Below, one piece after another: positions 1 to 7,971 of a DNA stretch of 64,000 nt. Origin of the DNA: Limnochorda pilosa (GTDB lineage: Bacteria; Bacillota; Limnochordia; Limnochordales; Limnochordaceae). Under the pieces are notes generated by a model that saw only the letters and a program-made list of their open reading frames with translations, did not search any database and was not told the origin of the DNA. A program made the translations under genes and the position numbers. Where the stretch lies: the NCBI RefSeq assembly GCF_001544015.1, contig NZ_AP014924.1, positions 744,001-808,000 of the forward strand, given 5' to 3'. How positions within the stretch are numbered: the first letter of the stretch is position 1; each line of letters starts with the position of its first letter.

Positions 1-239
1 GCCACCGAGGCCACGCCCCCCGTGGGCACCGGACGTCCCTGGAAGAAGGCGAGGAACGGCCAGATCCGGAGGGCGGCCAGCAATCCCCCGCCACCGGGCT
101 CGAAGGCCCCCAGCCCTACGGGAGGCGAGGCGGTCCACTCGCGCCGCTGGGCCTTCTCGTCGCCCTGGAAGGCGAAGGCGTCGAGCGCGGCGTACGGGGC
201 GATGTCCGCCCGGGTGAGACGACGTACGAGAGCCTCCAT
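1..239 (-). CDS. Partial GNAT (Eis-like) N-acetyltransferase
   Basis: The reverse strand reads an open frame from an ATG at 239 that runs off the left edge of the window. It begins MEALVRRLTRADIAPYAALD and later shows a strand ending in a P-T-G-G-V-A-S-V segment. That segment resembles the beta4 stretch ahead of the acetyl-CoA loop in Eis-like and other GNAT acetyltransferases. Only about 79 residues are visible, so the acetyl-CoA-binding loop and the C-terminal domain lie outside the window. The family transfers acetyl groups from acetyl-CoA to amines; the substrate cannot be told here. It lies 20 bp upstream of, and points away from, the stop of the CDF transporter gene, which is on the same strand, so the two could be cotranscribed. 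The family assignment is by pattern only. Confidence 0.6.
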   Translation of the reverse strand, partial: MEALVRRLTRADIAPYAALDAFAFQGDEKAQRREWTASPPVGLGAFEPGGGGLLAALRIWPFLAFFQGRPVPTGGVASV

Positions 240-259
240 GCTCGTCCTCCAGCCAAGCG

Positions 260-1222
260 TCAGGGGCGCTCAGGCAGCGACGGCGCCTGGCCGCACAGGG
301 AGCACCCGCGCCCCACCATTGTCTCCCGCTCTACCTGAATGGTGACGTGGTCCAAGCCGAAGCGGTCCCGCAGCATTCCCCGCAGCCGTTCCAGGAGCGC
401 CTGCGGTGCGGCCTCCCGCGCGAGCACCACGTGGCACGAAAGCGCGGGGAAGCCGGACGTGATGGTCCATATGTGAAGGTCGTGGACGCCCGCCACCCCG
501 GGCTGGGCGCACAGCGCCTGCTCCACGGCCTGGTACGACAGGTTGGGGGGCGCCCCCTCCATGAGCACGTTCAGGCTCTCGCGCAGCAGTCGCCAGCCGC
601 TCACGACGATGAGGAGGGCGATCAACCCGCTCACCAGGGGGTCCACCACGTTCCAGCCCGTGAAGGAGATGATCACCGCCGCTCCGATGGCGCCCACGGA
701 GCCGGCCAGGTCCCCGAGCACGTGCAGGAAGGCGCCCCGAAGGTTCAGGTTCTCCCGCCAGTCTCCGCCGTGGAGCATCCAGGCGCTGGCCAGGTTGGCG
801 GCCAGGCCCGCCACGGCCACGGCCAGCATCAGCGGACCCGCCACCTGAGGTGGCTCCAGCAACCGCCGGTACGCCTCATGCAGGATGAGCCCCGAGATGA
901 CCAGCAACCCGGCGGCGTTGGCCAGGGCCGCCAGCACCTCGGTACGTCGGTACCCGTACGTCTTCTCTGCCGGAGCAGGACGGCGGGCGAACCAGAAGGC
1001 GAAAAGGCTCAGGCCCAGGGCGGCCGCGTCGCTCGCCATGTGCCCCGCGTCCGAGAGGAGGGCGAGGCTGTTGGCGAGCCAGCCGCCCACGGCCTCCAGA
1101 ACCAGGAAGGCCAGGGTGATCCCCAGGCTCCAGCGGAGGGCTCGTCGGTTGCGGTGGTCTCCGGCTCCATGGACGTGACCGCCGGAGTGAGGGCTCGTGC
1201 CGCCGGAAGCCGTTGGAGCCAC
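260..1222 (-). CDS. Cation diffusion facilitator (CDF) family metal exporter
   Basis: A 320-residue inner-membrane transporter of the CDF family (CzcD/ZitB type), which exchanges cytoplasmic Zn2+, Co2+ or related divalent metal for protons. I start it at a GTG at 1222 because a GAGGAGG ribosome-binding site lies 6 bp upstream; an upstream ATG would add about 110 residues of arginine- and proline-rich shadow sequence. After a short histidine-containing head (SPHSGGHVHG) come six membrane segments. The first is followed by the family metal-site motif SDAGHMASD and a later one by HVLGDLAGS. A cytoplasmic C-terminal domain has HDLHIWTITSG, typical of the dimerising metal-sensing domain, and the protein ends with CSLCGQ. 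No metal-responsive regulator gene is adjacent, so the metal is not assigned. Confidence 0.93.
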   Translation of the reverse strand: MAPTASGGTSPHSGGHVHGAGDHRNRRALRWSLGITLAFLVLEAVGGWLANSLALLSDAGHMASDAAALGLSLFAFWFARRPAPAEKTYGYRRTEVLAALANAAGLLVISGLILHEAYRRLLEPPQVAGPLMLAVAVAGLAANLASAWMLHGGDWRENLNLRGAFLHVLGDLAGSVGAIGAAVIISFTGWNVVDPLVSGLIALLIVVSGWRLLRESLNVLMEGAPPNLSYQAVEQALCAQPGVAGVHDLHIWTITSGFPALSCHVVLAREAAPQALLERLRGMLRDRFGLDHVTIQVERETMVGRGCSLCGQAPSLPERP

Positions 1223-1641
1223 AGGATCCCTCCTCGGAGGCCCCGACGGGCATGGGACCCCGGGATACCCCGCCCGCCAGGCGCCGCTCGACCTCGACCA
1301 ACCTCTTCCCAGTGTACGCCTTTTGGCCGGGGAGGGAAAGGTCTTGCTTGACGCGTGCTCGACGCGCTGCCTGCTTGACGCCCTCGGGCGGGGCGGGGGG
1401 GCGCGGCACGGCGGGGCGAGGAGCATGATTGGGCCGAAGCCACCCCCGGCGTGAGAGGCCAGAGCGTTCGCCCCGAGACCCTCGCTCCACGGGCGCCGGC
1501 GCGTTCCTTCCATACCGCCGGGGGCATACACGACATGTAGGTGACGAACACAAGATCCCACCTACATGTAGGAGGAGACCGCGGCCTCCCGTCGAACCCA
1601 GATGGGAACTCTTTGCAGGAGCGTGCCAAGGGGGAGTTACG
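1223..1641. other. Intergenic region between divergent CDF and nrdJ genes
   Basis: About 420 bp between two divergent genes. I see no convincing gene. It contains a 9-bp direct repeat, GCTTGACGC, at 1346-1354 and 1373-1381, and a strong inverted repeat at 1533-1569 described separately. No clear paired -35/-10 was identified for either gene. Confidence 0.6.
1533..1569 (+). promoter_or_regulatory. 11-bp perfect inverted repeat upstream of nrdJ
   Basis: Arms ACATGTAGGTG (1533-1543) and CACCTACATGT (1559-1569) are perfect reverse complements with a 15-nt spacer. The repeat ends 72 bp before the nrdJ GTG. Each arm contains the 6-bp palindrome ACATGT, so it could bind two repressor dimers or fold as an 11-bp hairpin in the nrdJ leader. 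It does not match the NrdR box consensus that I know. Confidence 0.5.
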
Positions 1642-4600
1642 GTGACGTTGGACGTCAAGGAGGACGCACTGCGGCGGCAGGAGCTGCTGGAGGGGTACCG
1701 GGAGGCCGACGGGCCGGAGGATCGCTACTCGGCCGCGCTGGAAGATCCGGGGCGGCCGGCCCCGCCCGTGCGGCTCGAGGGCATCCGCCAGCTCATTTTC
1801 CTGGACCGGTACGCCCGGAAGGACCCGGAGCGGCGCTTCAGGCCCGGCGAGCTGGTGGTGGTGCAGGTGAAAGAGGATCCCCGTGCGCCCGAGAAGGAGG
1901 CGGGCCGGGTGGTCTCCGCGGGCGAGGGCCGGGTGACGGTGCAGCTGGTGCAGAGCGGCGACGTGATCGAGCGCCCGGCCAAGCTGGTGGAGCGGCCCCT
2001 GGAGACCCATCCTTCCCAGATGTGGGACCGCATGGCCTACGCTGCGGCCGCGGCCGAGGAGGAGGGAAGGCACGCTCAGTGGGAGCGAGCCTTCCGCTGG
2101 GCGCTGGACGGCTTCCGCTTCGTTCCCGGGGGGCGCATCAGCACCATGCTCGGGACGGGCCAGAACCTGACCGCATTCAACTGCTACGTGATCCCGCTTC
2201 AGCCCGACGCGGGTCCCGAAAACGCCGACTCGCGCCGCTCCATCATCGACACCTTGGGGCGCATGGTGGAGATCATGTCCCGGGGGGGCGGCGTGGGCAT
2301 CAACCTCTCCACCCTACGGCCCCAGCTCGCCCCCGTCCGGGGGGTGAACGGGCGCAGCTCGGGCTCCGTGAGCTGGGGCGGGCTCTTCTCCTTCGCCACG
2401 GGGCTGGTGGAGCAGGGGGGTTCAAGGCGCGGCGCTCTCATGGTTATGTTGGACGACTGGCACCCGGACCTGCTCCGCTTCATCCGGGCCAAGCAGGCCA
2501 TGGGGGCCATCACCAACGCCAACATGTCGGTCTGCGTCAGCGACGCCTTCATGCGGGCCGTCCGGGAGGACGGTGAGTGGGAGCTGGTCTTTCCCGACAC
2601 CTCGGACCCCGACTACGACCGGCTCTGGGACGGCGACCTGAACGCCTGGCGGGAACGGGGCAAACCCGTGGAGGTGCACGAGCGCGTGCGGGCCCGGGAG
2701 GTGTGGAACGAGATCGTCACCTCCGCCTGGAAGAGCGCCGAGCCCGGTGTGGTCTTCATCGACCGGTACAACGAGTACTCCAATGCCCGCTACTACGCCC
2801 GCATCGCCTGCACGAACCCCTGCTTCGCCGGCCCGACCCGCCTGGCCACCGCCCAGGGGTACCTGACGATGGAGGAGCTCTACCGGGCGGGGACGTCCCT
2901 CTGGGTGGCGACCGACGGGCGTGCGGCGGGCACGCTGGAAGAGGCGGTGGGTGGGGGCCGCTACACCCCTCCCGGGGTGACCCTCCGCCCGGCGGGCCCT
3001 GCCTTCCTGACCCGACGGAACGCACCCGTGCTCCGTCTGGAGACCGCCCACGGCCTCTCGGTCACGGCCACGCCGGACCACCGCTTCCTCACGCCCGCCG
3101 GTTACGTGGAGCTGCAGGACCTGCACCCTGGCGATGTGCTCTACCTTCAGTCCGGCGAGGGCGCCTGGGCCCGGGACGACCGGCTCCCCGACACGGCGCG
3201 GCCTGCTCGGCGGGAGGGCCGCTTGGAGGCACGGATGAGCCGGGACGAGGCGACCCCGCCGGAGCGCTGGACCCGGGAGGTGGGGCAGTTCCTGGGCTGG
3301 GCCACGGGGGGCGGGTACACCTACGACAACCGGGGCAAGCCGGTGCTGGCCCTCCTTTTCGGCCCCGCCGAGACCGAGCTCATCCCCCGCTTCCGGGGCC
3401 TGGTGCGCGGCTGGTTCGGGGTGGAGGGTAGTGTGAGCACCCGGAACCAAACCGTCCGCCTTCAGTACGATGCGAGCGTGGCCCGCTTCGCCCGGGCGCT
3501 CGGCCTGGAGGCCCGCCGGGCTCCCGAGAAACGCGTTCCCGAGAGCCTGTGGCAGGCGCCCCGGGAGGCGGTGGTCGGGTTCCTGCAGGGGCTCTTCACG
3601 TCCAATGGTGCGGTCAACGTCTCGGCGGCCAAGGGCTCGTGCAACGTGCGGCTAGCCAGCAGCTCACGCGAGCTCCTGGCCGACGTGCAGCTCCTGCTCC
3701 TCAACCTGGGGATCGTCAGCCGGCTCCACCTGAGGCGCCGGCCTGGGCTGCAGATCCTCCCCGACGGCCGGCGCCGGCCCCGGGCGCACGCCACCGCTGG
3801 GCAGCACGAGCTCCTGATCGACAAGGCCAACCGGGATCGGTTCGCCCGGGAGGTGGGTTTCCTCAGCCGGGCCAAGCAGGAGCGGCTGGAGGCGTTCATC
3901 TCCGCGAAGACCCGCCGGTCCAACGGGGAGCCCTTCACCACCCGGGTCGTTCGGGTGGTGCCCGCCGGAAGGGCGAACGTCTACGACCTCACGGAGCCCG
4001 TGACCCACTCGGTGATCGCGGGCGGTCTCGTGGCCCACAACTGCGGCGAGCAGGGCCTGCCACCCTTCGGCGTCTGCAACCTGGGCCACGTCAACCTGGC
4101 CCGTTTCGTGGAAGGGCCGGCCGGCGAAGCCAGGGTGCTGTGGGACGAGCTCGCCCGCGCGGTCTGGCTGGGGGTGCGCTTCCTGGACAACGTCATCGAC
4201 ATCACCCCCTACTTCCTGGCCGAGAACGAGGCCCTCCAGAAGGGCGAGCGGCGGGTGGGGCTGGGCACCATGGGCCTGGGGGAGATGCTGATCCGGCTGG
4301 GGATCCGCTACGGGTCCGACGAGTCCCTGGCCTTCATGGACCGCCTCTACGGCTTCATCGCCCGGCACGCCTACCGGGCGTCGGTGCACCTGGCGCAGGA
4401 GAAGGGCACCTTCCCCCGCTTCCAGGCGGACGGCTTCCTCTCTTCGGCCTTCATGCGGGCCATGCCCCACGAGATCCAGGAAGCGGTGCGGGCCCACGGG
4501 ATCCGGAACGTGACCCTCATCACCCAGGCACCCACGGGCACCACGGGCAGCATGGTGGGGACCAGCACCGGCATCGAGCCCTACTACTCGTGGACGTACT

Positions 4601-4941
4601 ACCGGAAGGGCCGGTTGGGTCGCAAGCGGGTGGTGGAACCGGTGGTGGCGGACGTGCTGGGGCTCGGGCCCGAGGAGGCGGAGCGGTTGGACCTCTCGGA
4701 AACCCGGCTTCCCGGAGCCTTCGTGACCGCCCTCGAGCTCACCCCCGAGGAGCACGTGCGGGTTCAGGCGGTGGCCCAGCGCTGGTGCGACTCGAGCATC
4801 TCCAAGACAGCCAACCTGCCGGCGGATTATAGCGTAGAGCAGACCGAGGCCATCTACCGGCTCGCCTACGAGCTGGGGTGCAAGGGGGTGACCATCTACC
4901 GGGACCGGTCGCGGGACGAGCAGGTGCTTTCGACGACGTGA
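1642..4941 (+). CDS. nrdJ: Adenosylcobalamin-dependent (class II) ribonucleotide reductase with intein
   Basis: Reduces ribonucleotides to deoxyribonucleotides using a cobalamin-generated thiyl radical. The precursor is 1,099 residues, of which residues 394-800 are an intein, leaving a mature protein of about 692. GTG 1642 is chosen for its AAGGGGGA ribosome-binding site; the open frame extends 71 codons further upstream without family likeness. Family motifs are FVPGGRISTMLGTGQ, TAFNCYVIP, MSRGGGVGINLS and GSRRGALM before the intein, then CGEQGLPPFGVCNLGHVN directly after it. Near the end come TGTTGSMVGTSTGIEP and GCKGVTIYRDRS. The intein interrupts NP/CGEQ, so the radical-bearing cysteine (Cys801) is also the splice-junction residue and enzyme activity depends on splicing. 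The chain stops eight residues after YRDRS (DEQVLSTT) and lacks the CxxC tail that re-reduces the active site in many class II enzymes. No other RNR gene is in the window. Confidence 0.95.
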   Translation: MTLDVKEDALRRQELLEGYREADGPEDRYSAALEDPGRPAPPVRLEGIRQLIFLDRYARKDPERRFRPGELVVVQVKEDPRAPEKEAGRVVSAGEGRVTVQLVQSGDVIERPAKLVERPLETHPSQMWDRMAYAAAAAEEEGRHAQWERAFRWALDGFRFVPGGRISTMLGTGQNLTAFNCYVIPLQPDAGPENADSRRSIIDTLGRMVEIMSRGGGVGINLSTLRPQLAPVRGVNGRSSGSVSWGGLFSFATGLVEQGGSRRGALMVMLDDWHPDLLRFIRAKQAMGAITNANMSVCVSDAFMRAVREDGEWELVFPDTSDPDYDRLWDGDLNAWRERGKPVEVHERVRAREVWNEIVTSAWKSAEPGVVFIDRYNEYSNARYYARIACTNPCFAGPTRLATAQGYLTMEELYRAGTSLWVATDGRAAGTLEEAVGGGRYTPPGVTLRPAGPAFLTRRNAPVLRLETAHGLSVTATPDHRFLTPAGYVELQDLHPGDVLYLQSGEGAWARDDRLPDTARPARREGRLEARMSRDEATPPERWTREVGQFLGWATGGGYTYDNRGKPVLALLFGPAETELIPRFRGLVRGWFGVEGSVSTRNQTVRLQYDASVARFARALGLEARRAPEKRVPESLWQAPREAVVGFLQGLFTSNGAVNVSAAKGSCNVRLASSSRELLADVQLLLLNLGIVSRLHLRRRPGLQILPDGRRRPRAHATAGQHELLIDKANRDRFAREVGFLSRAKQERLEAFISAKTRRSNGEPFTTRVVRVVPAGRANVYDLTEPVTHSVIAGGLVAHNCGEQGLPPFGVCNLGHVNLARFVEGPAGEARVLWDELARAVWLGVRFLDNVIDITPYFLAENEALQKGERRVGLGTMGLGEMLIRLGIRYGSDESLAFMDRLYGFIARHAYRASVHLAQEKGTFPRFQADGFLSSAFMRAMPHEIQEAVRAHGIRNVTLITQAPTGTTGSMVGTSTGIEPYYSWTYYRKGRLGRKRVVEPVVADVLGLGPEEAERLDLSETRLPGAFVTALELTPEEHVRVQAVAQRWCDSSISKTANLPADYSVEQTEAIYRLAYELGCKGVTIYRDRSRDEQVLSTT
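2821..4041 (+). mobile_element. Intein in nrdJ with degenerate LAGLIDADG endonuclease
   Basis: A 407-residue in-frame insertion with complete protein-splicing motifs. It starts with Cys (CFAGPTRLATAQG). Block B is TATPDHRFLTPAGY with the TxxH signature, and blocks F/G read VYDLTEPVTHSVIAGG followed by LVAHN, then Cys+1 of the C-extein. A LAGLIDADG homing-endonuclease domain lies between. Its two motifs read FLGWATGGG (3289-3315) and LQGLFTSNG (3583-3609). The catalytic acidic position is Gly557 in the first and Asn655 in the second, so DNA cleavage is probably lost while splicing is kept. The insertion point is the catalytic NPCGE motif, a common intein site in ribonucleotide reductases. Confidence 0.93.
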
Positions 4942-4993
4942 CGATCCGCGGCGTAGGCACGGAGGCGGAAAGGCAGTGCCACGAGCGACGTCG

Positions 4994-5042
4994 CCGGACA
5001 GGGCCGGAGCCTGCCCGAATGGGTGACTCCGGTCCTGTCCGG
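4994..5042. terminator. Long stem-loop between convergent nrdJ and Uma2 genes
   Basis: A 16-bp stem with one G-U position: CCGGACAGGGCCGGAG at 4994-5009 pairs with CTCCGGTCCTGTCCGG at 5027-5042, with a 17-nt loop. It lies between the nrdJ stop (4941) and the oppositely oriented stop at 5047, so it could end transcription from both sides. There is no T-run, so it may work through stem strength or be Rho-assisted. Confidence 0.6.
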
Positions 5043-5046
5043 CCGG

Positions 5047-5700
5047 TCACTCGCTGAGCCCGAGCTTGCGCTGAAGTTCGAGGAGGGACGGAAACGGGCG
5101 ACGCCAGAGCAGCCCTACTTCGATCCAAAAGCCGGGTACCGTCTGTGAGACGTAAACGCCCTGGGCGTTAGGGTGCAGGCGATCGTATCGGCCATCGGAG
5201 CCCAGGAAGAAGAAGTCCGCTCGCTCTTCTTCCGGATCAAGGAGCCAGTACTCGCGCACACCACCCGCCTCGTACTCGGCGTACTTCTCACCCCGATCCC
5301 GCTGACGGCTTTCGGGCGAGACGATCTCGACCACCAGATCCGCGGGCCCCTCCAGGAACGTCCCCTTAAGCCGGTCCAGGTGCTCGCGACTGACGAAAAG
5401 CAGATCAGGTTGGCGGCCGGGAAGCTCCGGCCCCGTCTTCATCTGGAACGGAGCCGCCACAACGACACCGAGGTTCTTCTCCTGAACATAGACGCCCAAG
5501 AGCTGCGTGAGAAAGCGCGAAAGCTCCTGGTGACGTAAACTCGCCGGGCTGGACATGATCACCTCTCCGTCGATCCACTCCGCCAGGGTGTCCTCGTCGC
5601 ACCATTCGAGGAATTCCTCGTAGGTGAGGCGACGGCTGGGGGCCTCTGGGTTTCCCCTTCCGGAGCTTTCGGGGTGAAGGGCCGTCTCCTTCTGGGCCAC
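5047..5700 (-). CDS. Uma2 family putative endonuclease
   Basis: A 217-residue protein of the Uma2 (DUF820) family, which has a PD-(D/E)XK nuclease fold and no settled biological role. The core reads YEEFLEWCDEDTLAEWIDGE, then QPDLLFVSREH (PD acidic residue), DLVVEIVSPES (E of the ExS/ExK position) and GEKYAEYEAGGVREYWLLDP. These are the standard order and spacing for the family. I start it at GTG 5700, which has GGGAAGGGA six bases upstream; an upstream ATG would add 93 residues of shadow-like sequence. It stands alone, convergent with nrdJ. Uma2 proteins are typically multi-copy in cyanobacteria and some high-GC Gram-positives. Nothing around it ties it to a restriction or mobile system. Confidence 0.85.
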   Translation of the reverse strand: MAQKETALHPESSGRGNPEAPSRRLTYEEFLEWCDEDTLAEWIDGEVIMSSPASLRHQELSRFLTQLLGVYVQEKNLGVVVAAPFQMKTGPELPGRQPDLLFVSREHLDRLKGTFLEGPADLVVEIVSPESRQRDRGEKYAEYEAGGVREYWLLDPEEERADFFFLGSDGRYDRLHPNAQGVYVSQTVPGFWIEVGLLWRRPFPSLLELQRKLGLSE

Positions 5701-5851
5701 GATGCATCCCTTCCCGACCTGGCAGCGTGAGACGGAGAGCCTCACCTCAAGTATACCAGACCGCCACGCCCGCGGCCACCGCCCCCCTCCGGCCAACGGC
5801 ATCGCGCCCCACCAGCCCGGGCGCTTCGCGCACGTCGCAGCGCTCCGTGCG

Positions 5852-6250
5852 CTACCCCTCGCTTCCCGTCCGCCGCTCGAAGGGCCGTGCCTGCCCCAGG
5901 ACCAGCCCGACCCCGTGGATCGGCAGGAGGTAGAAGAGGGCGAAGAAGAGCACGTCCCGCACCGCGGTGATCTGGGCAAGGGTGGACGCCGTGGCCTCGG
6001 CGGGCAGGGCGAGCCCGGTGAGAGCCCACAGGGCGAGAGGCAGGTGAAAGACGAGCTCGGCCAGCGAACAGCCCAGCGCCCGGGGGAACCTGCCGGCCAG
6101 TCGCCCCGTCGCGTAGCCGGTGAGGAGCGGGATCAGGAGCATCAGGAACCGGGAGAAAGGCAGGTACACGCCCAGGGCGAAGGCGGCGCTGGCCCCGGCC
6201 AGGGAGGCTCCCCCCAGGATGGACACCGCCGCGGTTGCAGCGCCGATCAC
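5852..6250 (-). CDS. Small polytopic membrane protein
   Basis: I do not recognise the family. The protein is 132 residues with about four hydrophobic segments: an N-terminal AAVSILGGASLAGASAAFA, then YLPFSRFLMLLIPLLTGYAT, LAELVFHLPLALWALTGLAL and VLFFALFYLLPIHGVGLVL. The end is short and charged (ERRTGSEG). It starts at a GTG whose last bases overlap the TGA of the upstream gene (GTGA, 6247-6250), so translation is coupled and the two probably work together at the membrane. No enzyme motif is visible. Confidence 0.6.
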   Translation of the reverse strand: MIGAATAAVSILGGASLAGASAAFALGVYLPFSRFLMLLIPLLTGYATGRLAGRFPRALGCSLAELVFHLPLALWALTGLALPAEATASTLAQITAVRDVLFFALFYLLPIHGVGLVLGQARPFERRTGSEG

Positions 6251-6852
6251 GGTGCCTCACCTGCAAGCGGGTGAAGCTCCGTTTCGATCCCTACGCCCAG
6301 CACCCGGGAGAAGCCTCGCTCGGTCACCCGCACCAGGAGGCCGCCCCGGAGGGCCAGCCTCAGGGGGCGGGGCGCGGCTTCCTCGGGTCGGGGCTCGCGG
6401 GTCGTGCCTTCGGCTTCCGAACCAGGGCGTCCGATGCCTGCGGCCAGCTGATTCAGGTCCTCCAGCACCTCTGGGTGCATCTGCTGGATCACCTGGAAGC
6501 GGGCCGAGGTTCCCGGTGGGAGCGCGACCGGGCCGGGGCGCAGGTCCGAGGGCGTCACGGTGTAGTATCCGAGGTAACGACTTGCGTCGCCCCCGAAGAC
6601 CTGGAACTCGAGGGAGACCACCTCCATGCGGGCGCTCCGGGAAGGGTTGGCGAAGGTGAGTTCGAGGCGGATCTGCCCGGTCTGCTGCACGAGGGAGGCA
6701 TCGCGAACGCGGGCTTCCATGAGATAGGTGGAGAGCACCACGTCCCGGTAAGCGGCCCGGGCGGAAGCGTACCCGAGGCCGGCCGCGGCCAGGGCGGCCA
6801 GCAGGGCGGCCCAAGCCCACCAGGGTCCGGCGCCGTCCCCTCGCCGTGCCAT
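6247..6852 (-). CDS. Membrane-anchored protein with LEA14-like beta-sandwich
   Basis: Hypothetical protein of 201 residues. A single N-terminal membrane anchor (WWAWAALLAALAAAGLGYA, residues about 11-29) is followed by an extracytoplasmic domain. The stretch IRLELTFANPSRSARMEV, with alternating hydrophobic residues and an N-P-S turn, resembles LEA14/WHy-type domains, but the match is weak. The ATG at 6852 has GGAGGT 8 bp upstream. It overlaps the next gene by 4 bp, forming a two-gene unit with the small polytopic membrane protein. Function is unknown; a role in the cell envelope is inferred only from topology. Confidence 0.6.
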   Translation of the reverse strand: MARRGDGAGPWWAWAALLAALAAAGLGYASARAAYRDVVLSTYLMEARVRDASLVQQTGQIRLELTFANPSRSARMEVVSLEFQVFGGDASRYLGYYTVTPSDLRPGPVALPPGTSARFQVIQQMHPEVLEDLNQLAAGIGRPGSEAEGTTREPRPEEAAPRPLRLALRGGLLVRVTERGFSRVLGVGIETELHPLAGEAP

Positions 6853-6934
6853 TGATGCCCACCTCCGGAAGGTTCACTGCGTCAGAGACCCAAGACCCCG
6901 GAGTTCGGTAGTGGGGAGGCTCAAACCTCGTAGC

Positions 6935-7945
6935 TCAAACCTCGTAACATGCTACCCAGTGCCCCGGAGCCTTCTCTTCCAGCGGCGGGTGGTCCTCCCG
7001 CCGGCAGCGTTCGGTCGCGATGGGGCAGCGGTCGTAGAAGCGGCAGCGAGGCTCCGGGTCGATGGGGCGGCTCACCCCGCCCTTCACGTCCACCCGGGGT
7101 CGGCGGTAGTCGGGGTCGGGCTCGGGTACCGCTGCCATCAGCGCTCGGGTGTATGGGTGGAGGGGATTCTGAATCACGTCCTCGGTGGGCCCCTGTTCCA
7201 CCACCTTGCCGAGGTACATGACGGCGATGCCCTCGCAGAGGTAGCGGGCCACGGCCAGGTCGTGAGTGATGTAGAGGAAGCTCATCTGGAACTCCCGGCG
7301 GAGCCGGTCCAGGAGCTTCATCACCCCGGTGCGGATGGAGACGTCGAGCATCGACGTCGGCTCGTCGGCCACGATGAACGAAGGCTCCAGCACCAGGGCC
7401 CGGGCGATGGCCACCCGCTGCCTCTGGCCGCCCGAGAGTTCGTGCGGAAACCGAAACATGAAAGCGTCGGGGGGCGTGATGCCCACGTGCATCAGCATAC
7501 GGGCCACCTGCTCCTCCCGGTCCTGCAGGCGCCCGATGCCGTGCACCGCCAGGGGCTCGGCCACCGCGTCGTACACGGTCATACGGGGGTTCAGCGACTG
7601 GTAGGGATCCTGAAAGATCATCTGCACCCGCCGGCGGAAGGCCCGCAGGCCCTCGGGTTGGAGAGCCGGCACATCCATCCCTTCGATGCGGATGCTCCCG
7701 GCCGTCGGCTTCTCGAGGCGGGTCAGGAGCCGGCCCGTGGTGGTCTTCCCGCAGCCCGACTCGCCCACCAGACCGAACATCTCCCCACGGCGTACCTGGA
7801 AGCTCACCCCGTCCACCGCGTGGACGAAGTGCCTGGCCTTGCGGAAGAGGCCAGCGGAGAGGGGGTAGTGCTTGACGAGGTCCTTCACCTCGGCCACGAT
7901 CTCGCCCGATGACGTTGTTTGAGCGAACTCAGCCTCCACAGCCAC
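6935..7945 (-). CDS. Oligopeptide/dipeptide ABC transporter ATP-binding protein (DppF/OppF type)
   Basis: Second ATPase of a peptide-type (SBP_bac_5) ABC importer. It is 336 residues with Walker A GESGCGKTTTGR, signature LSGGQRQRVAIARAL, Walker B FIVADEPTSMLD and H-loop YITHD. The C-terminal oligopeptide-transporter extension carries the cysteine cluster CRFYDRCPIATERC. GTG 7945 is chosen for the GGAGGAGGG upstream. It is the last gene of a five-gene minus-strand operon starting at 13159. Near its stop a 14-bp stretch (GCTCAAACCTCGTA) is tandemly duplicated at 6919-6946, spanning the stop codon and the bases after it. Confidence 0.95.
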   Translation of the reverse strand: MAVEAEFAQTTSSGEIVAEVKDLVKHYPLSAGLFRKARHFVHAVDGVSFQVRRGEMFGLVGESGCGKTTTGRLLTRLEKPTAGSIRIEGMDVPALQPEGLRAFRRRVQMIFQDPYQSLNPRMTVYDAVAEPLAVHGIGRLQDREEQVARMLMHVGITPPDAFMFRFPHELSGGQRQRVAIARALVLEPSFIVADEPTSMLDVSIRTGVMKLLDRLRREFQMSFLYITHDLAVARYLCEGIAVMYLGKVVEQGPTEDVIQNPLHPYTRALMAAVPEPDPDYRRPRVDVKGGVSRPIDPEPRCRFYDRCPIATERCRREDHPPLEEKAPGHWVACYEV

Positions 7946-7971
7946 GGGGACCCTCCTCCCTCGACCCGCAC

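Noticed and set aside
347-1351. Long open frames antisense to clear genes throughout the window
   Set aside because: GC-rich third positions keep opposite frames open; their products are arginine/proline/glycine-rich and match no family.
1430-1641. Possible cobalamin riboswitch before the B12-dependent RNR, from a GGAGGAGACCGCGGCC stretch resembling a B12 box
   Set aside because: Only the central bases agree; the upstream conserved stems and the GCCACTG-type element of the riboswitch are not present.
6919-6946. 14-bp tandem duplication at the end of the DppF-type ATPase gene as a possible regulatory repeat
   Set aside because: Only two copies, spanning a stop codon; best explained as a small slippage duplication with no effect on the protein.
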